Positions 1 to 7,904 of a stretch of DNA of 64,000 bases are shown here, one piece after another (the first letter of the stretch is position 1; each line of letters begins with the position of its first letter). The DNA lies in contig JANQSF010000056.1 of assembly GCA_028284155.1 (NCBI GenBank), forward strand, positions 1-64,000, written 5' to 3'. Position numbers and translations under genes: made by a program. The notes under the pieces are model-generated. The model did not search any database. It had not been told where the DNA came from and saw only the letters and a list, made by a program, of their open reading frames with translations. Source of the stretch: Phycisphaeraceae bacterium. GTDB taxonomy: Bacteria; Planctomycetota; Phycisphaerae; Phycisphaerales; Phycisphaeraceae.

Positions 1-2
1 CG

Positions 3-725
3 GCCGCGAACCTGACGGGCACGCAACTCGGGCAGACGCAGCAGACCGCGGCCGACCGGGCGGAACGCATCACGCAACTCGAGGCGGACAACCGGCAACT
101 CATGCAGGAGTTGAAAACGACGCGCAGCCAACTGGCGGAGGCGACGAAGCAGGCCGCGCTAACGCAGGAGCAGGTCGAGCACCTGACCGCGCAGGTCAAT
201 CGGCAGGAGCAGACGCACACCGAGCGCAAGGGCGAGCAGTCGACACTGGTCGCGACGTTGCGCGGGACGATCCAGGAACAGTCGTTGCGCATCACGGGAC
301 TGGAGCGCGACCTGGACGCGTCGGCGACGGAACTGAAGACGGCGCGCACACAACTGAATCAAGCAAACGACGCGCTGCTGGCGTCGGGACGCGACCTGGC
401 CCAGGCTCGGCAGGACTTGTTGGACGCCAAGTCGAAGCTGGCGGATGTCAGTTTGGAGTTGCGTGCGGCGCAGCAGTCGCTCGGCAGTGTGACCGAGGCC
501 CGTGACACCCTGCGCGAACAGTTGAACGCTGAATCGCAACGCCACACGAAAACGAAGGAGACGTTGGCCACGCTCGAGTCGCGGGTCAAGACGTTGGAGC
601 AGGACCTGAAAGCCCAGCAGGAAGCGGCGCGTAAACGCGACGAAACACCTGCGGACGACGACTCGAAGCCAGGGACGGGTAAGCCGGAAACGACGACGGC
701 GGCGGATGCGCGGCTAAATGAGTGA
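3..725 (+). CDS. coiled-coil protein, 5' end missing
   Basis: The frame is open from the left edge, so the start lies outside the window. The first in-frame ATG is at 102, but the same Gln/Glu/Leu-rich heptad composition continues upstream of it, so it is probably internal. The 240 visible residues are almost entirely coiled coil, with regularly spaced Leu and many Ala, Gln, Glu and Arg, followed by a polar Lys/Pro/Thr-rich tail. No catalytic motif is visible. Such a tail on a long coiled coil fits a structural or SMC-like accessory protein, but the family cannot be named. It converges on cimA with only three bases between the stop codons. Confidence 0.75.
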   Translation, partial: AANLTGTQLGQTQQTAADRAERITQLEADNRQLMQELKTTRSQLAEATKQAALTQEQVEHLTAQVNRQEQTHTERKGEQSTLVATLRGTIQEQSLRITGLERDLDASATELKTARTQLNQANDALLASGRDLAQARQDLLDAKSKLADVSLELRAAQQSLGSVTEARDTLREQLNAESQRHTKTKETLATLESRVKTLEQDLKAQQEAARKRDETPADDDSKPGTGKPETTTAADARLNE

Positions 726-728
726 CGG

Positions 729-2375
729 CTACGCCGTCACCTTCGACTCGATCAGGTGGTACGCGAAGGCTTCCGTGATCGCTTCCCAACTCGCGTCGAC
801 GATGTTCTCATTGACACCGACGGTCGTGAAGGTGCGGATCGGACGGGCGTCGGCGTCGTCGCCGTTGGGGACGACGGCGAACTCAGCCAACACGCGGACC
901 TTCGCGGCCGACTCGGCCGTCGGGTTGACCACGCGGACGCGGTAGTCGCGCAGGTGGACGTGGACCAGGTCGGCGAAGTGGGGCGTCAGGCATTTGCGCA
1001 AGGCGCCGTCCAGGGCGTTGACCGGGCCGTCGCCCTCCGCGACACGGTGTTCGAGCATGGAGCCGACCTTCATCTTGACGATCGCCTCGGTGACGGCCGT
1101 TTCGCCGTCGCGCTTGAGGATCACACACCGGTAGTGGTCGAGCGACCAGAACGTCGGCCGCGTGCCGAGCACGCCGTGCAGCAACAACTCGAAACTCGCC
1201 TGCGCGGCCTCGAACTGGTAGCCCTCGTGTTCCAGGTCCTGCACGCGTTGGAGCACGCGGCGTTGGACTTCTTTGTCCGCTTCGATGTCGAACTTCTTGC
1301 CGAGTGTCGCGGCGATGTTGCTCGCGCCGGACAACTCGCTGACGAGGATGCGTCGCGTGTTGCCGACCGTTTCAGGGTCAACGTGCTCGTAGCTGTGCGC
1401 GACACGTTGCACGGCGTGGACGTGCATCCCGCCCTTGTGCGCGAACGCGCCCGAGCCGACGTAGGGCTGACCTGACACGTAGTTCATGTTGGCCGTCTCG
1501 TAAACGTACCGGCTGGTCTCGGTCAACCGCCGCAGGCTGTCGGGCAGGAGGCAGTCGTAGCCGAGCTTGACACGCAGGTTGGCGGCGACGGTGGTCAGGT
1601 CGACGTTGCCGCACCGCTCGCCGATCCCGTTGATCGTGCCCTGCACCTGCACGCAGCCGGCCTCGACGGCCGCGAGTGAGTTGGCCACGGCCAGCCCGCC
1701 GTCGTTGTGGACATGGATGCCCAGTCCGCCCGCGGCATCGACCAGCTGTCTGTAGCCATCGCCGAGCGCCGCGGTCAGGCCGTCGATCGCTTCGACGACC
1801 CACGCGGGCAGCGAGCCGCCGTTGGTGTCGCAGAGCACAAGCCGCGTCGCGCCGCCGGCCAGCGCGGCGCGCATGGTCTCGACCGCGTACTGCGGGTTGG
1901 CCCGGTAGCCGTCAAAGAAGTGCTCGGCGTCGTAGGTCACTTCCGCGCCGGACGCGGCGCAGAACGCAACCGACTCGCGGATCATGTCCAGGTTCTCTTC
2001 CCGATCGACACGCAACACCTCGTCGACGTGCAGGTCCCACGTCTTGCCGACGATGGTGATGACCGGCGCGCCCGACGCGACCAACGCCTGCATACCTTGA
2101 TCATCTTCCGGGGGGATGCCACGCCGCCGGGTCATGCCGAACGCGCAGACGCGGGCGTGCTTGAGGTCCAGGTCGCGGACCTGCTCGAAGTAGGCGACGT
2201 CTTTGGGGTTGGACAGTGGGTAGCCGCCTTCGACATAGTCGACGCCCAGGGCGTCCAGGTGCTCGGTGATGCGGAGCTTGTCGCGCAACGACAGGGCGAC
2301 GCCGATGCCCTGCGTGCCGTCGCGGAGGGTGGTGTCGTAGATTTCGATGCGTCGGCGGGGCGTGTCGGTGGGCAT
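729..2375 (-). CDS. cimA: (R)-citramalate synthase
   Basis: This 548-residue cytosolic enzyme condenses pyruvate with acetyl-CoA to citramalate, the first committed step of the threonine-independent route to isoleucine. It has the HMGL/LeuA TIM barrel: DTTLRDG at residues 14-20, CDTNGG at 182-187, the metal-binding HVHNDG at 221-226 and GERCGN at 252-257. A C-terminal region from about residue 410 fits the LeuA dimerisation/feedback domain. The length suits the citramalate synthase branch rather than 2-isopropylmalate or homocitrate synthase; that choice rests on overall resemblance. The gene stands alone and is preceded by an Ile-codon leader peptide and a competing terminator (2460-2613), which supports the assignment to isoleucine synthesis. 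Confidence 0.93.
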   Translation of the reverse strand: MPTDTPRRRIEIYDTTLRDGTQGIGVALSLRDKLRITEHLDALGVDYVEGGYPLSNPKDVAYFEQVRDLDLKHARVCAFGMTRRRGIPPEDDQGMQALVASGAPVITIVGKTWDLHVDEVLRVDREENLDMIRESVAFCAASGAEVTYDAEHFFDGYRANPQYAVETMRAALAGGATRLVLCDTNGGSLPAWVVEAIDGLTAALGDGYRQLVDAAGGLGIHVHNDGGLAVANSLAAVEAGCVQVQGTINGIGERCGNVDLTTVAANLRVKLGYDCLLPDSLRRLTETSRYVYETANMNYVSGQPYVGSGAFAHKGGMHVHAVQRVAHSYEHVDPETVGNTRRILVSELSGASNIAATLGKKFDIEADKEVQRRVLQRVQDLEHEGYQFEAAQASFELLLHGVLGTRPTFWSLDHYRCVILKRDGETAVTEAIVKMKVGSMLEHRVAEGDGPVNALDGALRKCLTPHFADLVHVHLRDYRVRVVNPTAESAAKVRVLAEFAVVPNGDDADARPIRTFTTVGVNENIVDASWEAITEAFAYHLIESKVTA

Positions 2376-2459
2376 GGGTGGTGTCTCGTTCTGAGCACTA
2401 AGCCGCGAGCGGCGTGGAGGCTATGGATCAGGTCGGGTATCGGGTCGTTACGGGGCAAC

Positions 2460-2485
2460 AAAAAACCCCGCCTCGCGGCAGGGTT
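2460..2485 (-). terminator. attenuator terminator hairpin in the cimA leader
   Basis: Read on the minus strand, arms AACCCTGCC and GGCGGGGTT form a nine-pair stem (one G-U pair) closed by a GCGA tetraloop and followed by six T. This is a strong intrinsic terminator about 85 bases before the cimA start. It overlaps the antiterminator partner at 2475-2483. It could also end transcripts from the gene at 2640-3059, but its position behind the Ile leader peptide argues for attenuation. Confidence 0.85.
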
Positions 2486-2526
2486 GGCTTCGTCGTTGGG
2501 TGTCGCACGATCGCCGGCCCTACCGC
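2475..2526 (-). promoter_or_regulatory. antiterminator pairing of the isoleucine attenuator
   Basis: On the minus strand GCGGTAGGG (2518-2526) can pair over all nine positions, one of them G-U, with CCCTGCCGC (2475-2483), the 5' arm of the terminator. The first element covers the last codons and stop of the leader peptide. A ribosome stalled at the Ile codons would leave it free, so the antiterminator forms; a ribosome reaching the stop codon would cover it and let the terminator form. The pairing is seen in the sequence; the mechanism is inferred from classic amino-acid attenuators. Confidence 0.8.
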
Positions 2527-2576
2527 AGGGGTGGGTTGCTGATAATGGCGATAATGATCGTGCCGTTGGGTTGCAT
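2520..2576 (-). CDS. isoleucine leader peptide of cimA
   Basis: A short minus-strand frame encodes MQPNGTIIIAIISNPPLR and then TAG. Five of the six codons 7-12 are Ile (ATC ATT ATC, Ala, ATT ATC), the hallmark of an attenuation leader that senses charged tRNA-Ile. It ends where the antiterminator begins, 35 bases before the terminator hairpin. No Shine-Dalgarno is visible before the ATG, and a promoter-like -10 box lies nine bases upstream of it, so the leader may be translated from a nearly leaderless transcript. Nothing suggests the peptide has any role other than ribosome sensing. Confidence 0.82.
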   Translation of the reverse strand: MQPNGTIIIAIISNPPLR

Positions 2577-2585
2577 TTCGCGGCT

Positions 2586-2613
2586 ATTCTAGACGTCGGC
2601 CCCATCGGGGCAA
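2586..2613 (-). promoter_or_regulatory. putative promoter of the cimA leader
   Basis: On the minus strand TTGCCC (2608-2613) and TAGAAT (2586-2591) are separated by 16 bases and match the -35 and -10 consensus at four and five of six positions. The start point would fall about two bases before the leader-peptide ATG. This is a motif match only. Confidence 0.5.
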
Positions 2614-2639
2614 AACGAACTGTCATCCATCGACGCCGG

Positions 2640-3059
2640 TCATTCCTCGGCCGATTCGCACAGCGCCTTGACTTTCGCGGGGTCGAGCTGCTTGCCCGGG
2701 GTCAGGGCGGCATACCGGCGAACCTCGTTATCCGAGCAGCGCAGCATCGAAAAACCGATATGCGGTTGCATGCAGTTGGGGCACTTGGGCGGCTCGGCTG
2801 GAGCCGACTGGCCGGGCTGGCCGCCGCCGACGCTTTGCCCCGACTCAGCCGAGCGAGACGCGCTGCTCCGTGCCGTCAGGTCGTCCCACGACATGGCGAA
2901 GCGGTGGTCGCAGTTGATGCAGATGACATTGTTATTGTCGGTCTTGCTGACTTCGGTGTCGTCGCCGCCGAAGATAGCGTTGCTGATGAGGAACGCAACG
3001 ACCGCGCACACCACGCCGGCTGTGACAATCAGGATCGGTTTGAGTTGGGCGCTGGACAT
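2640..3059 (-). CDS. membrane-anchored zinc-ribbon protein, function unknown
   Basis: The 139-residue product has one N-terminal membrane segment (about residues 8-30) and then two Cys pairs, CINC near residue 47 and CPNC near residue 93, separated by a Ser/Gly/Gln-rich linker. The pairs could together bind zinc. I do not recognise a named family. It lies 36 bases downstream of the prepilin gene on the same strand, so the two are probably co-transcribed and it may serve the same envelope process. No clear ribosome-binding site precedes the ATG. Confidence 0.65.
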   Translation of the reverse strand: MSSAQLKPILIVTAGVVCAVVAFLISNAIFGGDDTEVSKTDNNNVICINCDHRFAMSWDDLTARSSASRSAESGQSVGGGQPGQSAPAEPPKCPNCMQPHIGFSMLRCSDNEVRRYAALTPGKQLDPAKVKALCESAEE

Positions 3060-3095
3060 CGGGCTTGAGCTTTGTTCCGGCGAACACTTCAGCGT

Positions 3096-3890
3096 CTAGA
3101 AGTTGTGGGCGCGGTAAATGCTGTTCATGAACTGCCAATCGACGCTGCCGGGGTGTGACTGGTTAAAGAGCTGCAACTCCGACGTCTCGAGCGTTCGCTT
3201 GTCCTGCCATTCATACGCCTCGACGTGGCCGTCGGCGTAACCCATGTTGTCGAAACCGTGGTGGAAGTTGGACACGTAGTCGACCCAGTGGTCCGTGCCG
3301 CCGAGGATCCACGAGCCGACGTTCCAGTTGCTGCGGTAGTCGTTCTCTTCGACCCAAACGAGTTGTTTGCCCGGTCGCGTCAGTTGTGTGAGCCGACGCA
3401 TGAATCCATTGGGATTGCTCGGTGACCAGCCTTCGCCCCACATCGGCCGGATGATCGAATAGCTGCGATCCGAGAGCGGTTTCGTCGGTGAGAAGTTGAT
3501 GCCCGCCTCTTCCGACGGACACACGAAGCCCTCAAGCGCGTTGACGTAAGGGTAAAGCCTGCCTTGTTCGATCTTGTCGTCGCCGTCGCCGCGCAAGACG
3601 AACGCCCACTCACCGACGGGAAACCCGCCGGACGTCTCATTGAGGTTGCGCGGCATGCCGTGCATGATCCAGTCGTCGTGATCGTTCGGGAACGCGGACC
3701 AGCCCATCGCCAACTGCTTCATGTTGCTGGCGCAGACGGCGATTTGGCCCTTCTCTTTCGACAAGTTCAAGGCCGGCAGCAGGATGCCGATCAGGACCAG
3801 GATGATCGAAATCACCACGAGCACTTCGATAATGGTGAATGCGGACCGGCGGCGGGATTGTCCGAGGTTGCGGATTGGCCTGCAGAACAT
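3096..3890 (-). CDS. type II pseudopilin-like protein with H-X9-DG tail (DUF1559-type)
   Basis: The N-terminus has a prepilin peptidase site, a basic leader followed by SA|FTIIEVL with the conserved Glu at position 5 of the mature chain and a hydrophobic alpha1 segment. The usual Gly before the cut is Ala. The C-terminal part has a precise H-X9-DG motif (His, nine residues, Asp-Gly), typical of the very numerous planctomycete DUF1559 prepilin-like proteins. I chose the ATG at 3890 because AGGGA lies six bases upstream; an ATG at 3896 is also in frame but would abut that site. Role: probably a pseudopilin of a type II-like secretion or surface structure. Confidence 0.85.
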   Translation of the reverse strand: MFCRPIRNLGQSRRRSAFTIIEVLVVISIILVLIGILLPALNLSKEKGQIAVCASNMKQLAMGWSAFPNDHDDWIMHGMPRNLNETSGGFPVGEWAFVLRGDGDDKIEQGRLYPYVNALEGFVCPSEEAGINFSPTKPLSDRSYSIIRPMWGEGWSPSNPNGFMRRLTQLTRPGKQLVWVEENDYRSNWNVGSWILGGTDHWVDYVSNFHHGFDNMGYADGHVEAYEWQDKRTLETSELQLFNQSHPGSVDWQFMNSIYRAHNF

Positions 3891-4059
3891 GAGCATTCCC
3901 TACACGCGAAAAACCGGATTGGCCGAAGCCAAACGCTTTCTGCCCTGTTTGCAACCGAACGGCACGCGGGCAAACGGGGCGAGCCCCCGAGTCGAAGCGT
4001 GAGTATAGCATTATGATCTGTCTTCCGCACGTTCCCCATGAGCCTTCAGGAGACGTTTG

Positions 4060-5022
4060 ATGGCCGGCCAATTCACGCGACGCGACTTGCTTTCCACGAC
4101 CCTCGGCGCGGGCGTCGCCCTTTCGGCCGGCTGCGCGGTCGGGTCCCGGGCCGACGCGGCTGATCGGCTCGGCAAGCCCGGCTCGTTTACCTACTGCCTC
4201 AACACCAGCACGATCCGTGGCCAAAAGGTCGGCATCGTCAAGGAGATCGAGATCGCCGCCAAGGCCGGCTTCCAGGGCATCGAGCCGTGGATCGGCGGGA
4301 TCAGTAAGTTCCAGCAGGACGGCGGGGCGCTCAAAGACCTGGGTAAACGGATCGCCGACCTCGGCCTGACGGTCGAGAGCGCGATCGGCTTCGCCAACTG
4401 GATCGTGGACGACGACGCCAAACGCGCCGCCGGCCTCGAGCAGGCCAAGCGCGACATGCACCTGCTCAAACAGATCGGCGGCAAGCGCATCGCCGCGCCG
4501 CCGGTCGGGGCGCACCGCGGCGGCCCGAAGCTCGACCTGTTCAAGGCGGCTGAGCGTTACCGCGACCTGTTGAAGGTCGGCGACCAGGCCGGCGTCGTGC
4601 CGCAGGTCGAGGTGTGGGGGTTCGCCTCCAACCTGTCCCGGCTCGGCGAGTCGATGTTCGTCGTGCTGGAGGCGGGCCACCGTGACGCCTGCCTGCTGCC
4701 CGACGTGTACCACATCTACAAGGGCGGGTCGGACTTCGCCGGGCTGAACTGCCTGAGCGGCCGATGCATCCAGGTCTTCCACATGAACGACTACCCCGCC
4801 GACCCGCCACGCGACAAGATCGGTGACGCCGACCGCGTCTACCCCGGCGACGGGGTTGCACCGTTGACGCCCATCCTGCGCGACGTCGCGGCGGGTGGTG
4901 GTGTGACGTCGCTGTCGCTCGAACTGTTCAATCGCGACTACTGGAAGCAGGACCCGCTGGAAGTCGCTAAGACGGGCCTGGCAAAGATGAAGGCGGCCGT
5001 GGCGAAGGCGGGTTTGGCGTGA
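4060..5022 (+). CDS. secreted sugar-phosphate isomerase/epimerase-like TIM-barrel protein
   Basis: This 320-residue product begins with a twin-arginine signal (TRRDLL, then a hydrophobic stretch) ending in LSAGC, so it may be a Tat-exported lipoprotein. The rest resembles the AP-endonuclease-2/xylose isomerase-like family: the barrel start with Ile-Glu-Pro-Trp, and the late metal-ligand segments PDVYHIYKG, HMND and SLELF. Family members isomerise or epimerise keto-sugars; the substrate is unknown. AGGAG lies seven bases before the chosen ATG; a TTG directly before it is also in frame. The next gene overlaps it by four bases, so they are translationally coupled. Confidence 0.85.
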   Translation: MAGQFTRRDLLSTTLGAGVALSAGCAVGSRADAADRLGKPGSFTYCLNTSTIRGQKVGIVKEIEIAAKAGFQGIEPWIGGISKFQQDGGALKDLGKRIADLGLTVESAIGFANWIVDDDAKRAAGLEQAKRDMHLLKQIGGKRIAAPPVGAHRGGPKLDLFKAAERYRDLLKVGDQAGVVPQVEVWGFASNLSRLGESMFVVLEAGHRDACLLPDVYHIYKGGSDFAGLNCLSGRCIQVFHMNDYPADPPRDKIGDADRVYPGDGVAPLTPILRDVAAGGGVTSLSLELFNRDYWKQDPLEVAKTGLAKMKAAVAKAGLA

Positions 5023-5480
5023 GCACAGGCCACCGGGACGAGTATCCAACCTGCGCAGAGACATACTCAACATTCATCGTCTACTCGGACTTGATTGACC
5101 CGGATGAGGTCACGAAGCGGTTAGGGATCATGCCAACGGAGGTCTGTCGCAAGGGACATGCGCGAAATCCCGGTAACCCCAATTCATTCGTTTACAAACG
5201 CAACATGTGGGGTTTGAGTACGCGTTGTTACATCGACTCTCGCGACACGAGGCGCCACCTCGACTGGTTGCTAGCGCGGCTGAGTGACAAGGCACTTGAG
5301 ATCAATGAACTGGTGCGTCTTGGAGCCGAAGTGACTATCAGCGCATATTGGGCGTCGGCATCGGGGCAGGGGGGGCCGATGATTACGCCTGAGCAATCGA
5401 GCCAGCTTGGTGAGTTGGGAATTGAGTTGTGGTACGATGTCTATTTCTACAACGAGGACGACAATCATGTGGATTCATAG
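5019..5480 (+). CDS. DUF4279-like protein
   Basis: The 153-residue product has the layout of DUF4279 proteins: an early YSTFIVYSD strand, DPDEVTKRLG with the following MPTE, a Trp-containing middle and a late acidic end. Function is unknown for the family. It starts with GTG inside the GTGA overlap with the preceding gene and runs 14 bases into the next. Its base composition is visibly more A/T-rich than both neighbours, so it looks like a separately acquired accessory gene inserted between two secreted-protein genes. Confidence 0.65.
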   Translation: MSTGHRDEYPTCAETYSTFIVYSDLIDPDEVTKRLGIMPTEVCRKGHARNPGNPNSFVYKRNMWGLSTRCYIDSRDTRRHLDWLLARLSDKALEINELVRLGAEVTISAYWASASGQGGPMITPEQSSQLGELGIELWYDVYFYNEDDNHVDS

Positions 5481-6426
5481 CACCCTCTTGGCAACTTCTT
5501 TGCTACTTGGTCTGACCTTTCAGGCTTCGCTTGCCGCCGCTCCGAAAGCCGCGAAGAACAAGGTGATCGTCGACCCCGCGGTCGCCGCCAAGGACGTCGA
5601 ATACCAGATCCAAGGCGAATACAAGGCCGACTGCTGCGGCGCGCAGGTCGTGGCGCTTGGGGACAACAAGTTCCGCGCCGTGTTGTTCGACGGCGGGTTG
5701 CCGGGTGCGGGATGGAATCGGGGCGACGAGAAGGCCGAGGCGGAGGGCACGCTGGCGGGTGGCGAGGTCGTATTCAAGGGCGGCTTCGAGGGCACGCTCA
5801 AGAACGAAGTGCTCAACATCAAGGGGCGGGGCGACCTGCAGAAGGAGACGCGGAAAAGCCCGACGCTCGGCGCCAAGCCGCCGAAGGGCGCGGTGGTCGT
5901 CTTCGACGGCAAGGCCCGCGCGATCAAGGGTAACGTCACCGACGACGGCCTGCTCAAGGAAGGCGCGGTCACGACCGACAAGTTCGGCTCGTTCAAGATG
6001 CACGTCGAGTTCCGCACGCCGTTCGAGCCGCACAAACGCGGCCAAGGACGTGGCAACTCGGGGTTCTACATCCATAACCGTTACGAGGTGCAGGTGCTCG
6101 ACTCGTTCGGCCTGGAAGGCGCTTACAACGAAGCGGGTTCGCTGTATCGCTTCAAGACGCCCGACGTGAACATGGCCCTGCCGCCGCTGGTCTGGCAGAC
6201 GTACGACATCGACTTCACCGCCGCGAAGTTCGATGCTTCGGGCAAGAAGATCAAGAACGCCCGCATCACCGTCCGCCACAACGGCGTGGTGGTACAGGAC
6301 AACGTCGAACTGCCCAAGGGCACGGGCAACGGCGGCCGACGCGCCGAGGTGCCGGCCGAGCACATCCACATCCAGAATCACTCGAACCCCGTCCGGTTCC
6401 GCAACATCTGGATCATCCCCAAGTAA
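5467..6426 (+). CDS. secreted DUF1080 (3-keto-disaccharide hydrolase-like) protein
   Basis: The ATG at 5467 gives a good signal peptide (MWIHSTLLATSLLLGL, then an Ala-rich cleavage region) and is preceded by AGGA; a frame extension to 5407 overlaps DUF4279 and has no signal peptide. The mature 319-residue chain has a C-terminal concanavalin-like jelly roll of the DUF1080 type, including GNSGFYIHNRYEVQVLDS, which is strongly diagnostic, and a final NIWIIPK strand. Some family members hydrolyse 3-keto-glucosides. The preceding isomerase-like gene fits a sugar-processing envelope pathway, but the substrate is unknown. Confidence 0.88.
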   Translation: MWIHSTLLATSLLLGLTFQASLAAAPKAAKNKVIVDPAVAAKDVEYQIQGEYKADCCGAQVVALGDNKFRAVLFDGGLPGAGWNRGDEKAEAEGTLAGGEVVFKGGFEGTLKNEVLNIKGRGDLQKETRKSPTLGAKPPKGAVVVFDGKARAIKGNVTDDGLLKEGAVTTDKFGSFKMHVEFRTPFEPHKRGQGRGNSGFYIHNRYEVQVLDSFGLEGAYNEAGSLYRFKTPDVNMALPPLVWQTYDIDFTAAKFDASGKKIKNARITVRHNGVVVQDNVELPKGTGNGGRRAEVPAEHIHIQNHSNPVRFRNIWIIPK

Positions 6427-6427
6427 G

Positions 6428-6462
6428 CCCGCTCGCGGCTTAGACGTTGTATCACAACGTCT
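6428..6462. repeat. REP family A copy plus adjacent perfect hairpin
   Basis: A copy of the palindromic CTAAGCCGCGAGCGG motif (6428-6443, reverse orientation) runs into a perfect hairpin with arms AGACGTTGT and ACAACGTCT and a three-base loop (6442-6462). It follows the DUF1080 stop directly and may help end or protect that transcript. No U-run follows. Confidence 0.6.
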
Positions 6463-6540
6463 GCGAGACGGGCCGTGTCGGCCCGAAACAGCGTCGTTGA
6501 GAGGTTCTGAAACAGTCTCTTCGCGCGGCGCAACTGTGTG

Positions 6541-6599
6541 AATGTCCGATGACCAATGACCAATTGTCGTCCCTGATGGGTCATTGGACATTGGTCATT
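6541..6599. repeat. inverted repeat of the ATGACCAATGACC type
   Basis: The left arm (from 6541) carries GATGACCAATGACCA; the right arm (6577-6599) carries its near complement, TGGGTCATTGGACATTGG. No gene lies in 6427-6676. Its purpose is unknown; it belongs to the collection of intergenic palindromes seen across the window. Confidence 0.6.
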
Positions 6600-6676
6600 T
6601 CGATCCCCATTCTGCACACAACCCGCCACACAAGCCGATCCCACATCGTGTGAGGGGCGGCCTGTGAGCACGCACG

Positions 6677-7798
6677 TTGTCTGATTCGACTGTCATCCCG
6701 CCGACCCACTTCGTCACCGTCGTCTGGGGCGACGACTACATCGACCGTTACCTGAACGTCGCGCTGTGTAGTCAATTGGCGACGGGCAACCTGCCCGCGT
6801 GGTCGGACGTTGAGGGCGTGAGCTACAAGGTCTACACGACGACAGTGTCGGCTGCCCGGTTGAACGCGTCGCCGACCTTTGCCACGTTGCGCGAGGTTTT
6901 GGGCGTCGAAGTGCTGGTCAACGACGACCTGGAAAGGCAGGGCGGCAAGTACGCGGCGATGAACGCGTGTCACCACCACGCGGTCTCGAGGATCGATGCT
7001 TCAGAAGGCGCGATGGTCGTCCTGTCGCCCGACACGGTGTGGGCCGACGGGTCGCTCGCCGCATTGCGACACGTCGTTGAGTCCGGCAAGCGGGTGGTCA
7101 TGACGCTGGCGCTGCGGACCCGACTCGAGTCGTTCCTGCCCGCGCTGTTGCGGGACGACCACGGCAACGACGGTGCGGCGTTGTCGGTCGACGCACGCGA
7201 CCTGGTGCGACTCACCATCGACCACCTGCACGACTACAACCGCAGCATGTTCTGGGACGGCGACGACTACAACCGCACGCCGAGCCACGTCCTTTGGCCC
7301 GTCTGCAAATCGGGCATTCTCGCGCACAACTATCACCTGCACCCGCTGTTCATCCACCCGAAGCGACGCGGTGTCACGATGGCGCAGACCATCGACACGG
7401 ACTACTTCACACGAGCGTGCCCCGATCTGGATGACTATCACATCGTGACCGACAGCGATGAGTTGTTGGCGACGGAGTTCTCCGCGAGTGACGACGCGAC
7501 GTTGAACAGCCATATCGGGCCGGATGGGTCCGCGAAGCTGCGAGCCGCGCAGTCCGACCCGCGATGCCCGCCGGGCGCTGACCTGAAAGCCGCGGCGGTA
7601 GCGGTGTTTGGTCAGGCGTTCGCCACGCCGATGCACCGAGCGTTTCTACGGGAGCCGATACGGCTGCACGCCGAAGCGATCGACGAGAGGTGGATTGATG
7701 TCGAAAGTCGAGCGCGCGACGTCGTCACGTCGATCGACGCGTGGCATGACAAGGACGCGCGCTCATTGTTGATGGAACTGTTTGGTGGCGTGCTGTGA
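6677..7798 (+). CDS. possible glycosyltransferase-like protein
   Basis: The 373-residue product is cytosolic (no signal or membrane segment). It opens with FVTVVWGDDYIDRYLNVALCSQL, which reads like the first strand and helix of a GT-A nucleotide-sugar transferase, and later has VVLSPDTVW, DYNRSMFWDGDD and FIHPKRRG. There is no clear DxD followed by the usual GT2 signature, so this is a weak fold-level impression. The only usable start is TTG at 6677, because an in-frame stop lies four codons upstream. Downstream it is bounded by a double hairpin repeat. Confidence 0.5.
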   Translation: MSDSTVIPPTHFVTVVWGDDYIDRYLNVALCSQLATGNLPAWSDVEGVSYKVYTTTVSAARLNASPTFATLREVLGVEVLVNDDLERQGGKYAAMNACHHHAVSRIDASEGAMVVLSPDTVWADGSLAALRHVVESGKRVVMTLALRTRLESFLPALLRDDHGNDGAALSVDARDLVRLTIDHLHDYNRSMFWDGDDYNRTPSHVLWPVCKSGILAHNYHLHPLFIHPKRRGVTMAQTIDTDYFTRACPDLDDYHIVTDSDELLATEFSASDDATLNSHIGPDGSAKLRAAQSDPRCPPGADLKAAAVAVFGQAFATPMHRAFLREPIRLHAEAIDERWIDVESRARDVVTSIDAWHDKDARSLLMELFGGVL

Positions 7799-7818
7799 CG
7801 ACGCCAAGCGTCGTCACA

Positions 7819-7891
7819 TTTAGCCGCGTCGCTTGCGACGCGTTCGGTCTACCCCACGCGCCCGACGCGCGTCGCAAGCGACGCGGCTAAA
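7819..7891. repeat. paired REP-like hairpins, family B
   Basis: Two inverted copies face each other (7819-7842 and about 7868-7891). Each copy is itself a hairpin with stem GCGTCGC, loop TT and stem GCGACGC, flanked outside by TTTAGCC. The pair lies between convergent gene ends (6677-7798 plus, gpsA minus) and probably acts as a bidirectional terminator. The same arrangement recurs at 19675-19780. Confidence 0.8.
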
Positions 7892-7904
7892 CGGGCCGAG
7901 CGCG

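Noticed and set aside
1707..3068. 453-codon plus-strand frame across cimA and its leader
   Set aside because: It is antisense to cimA and to the zinc-ribbon gene, with Arg/Val/Asp-rich shadow composition.
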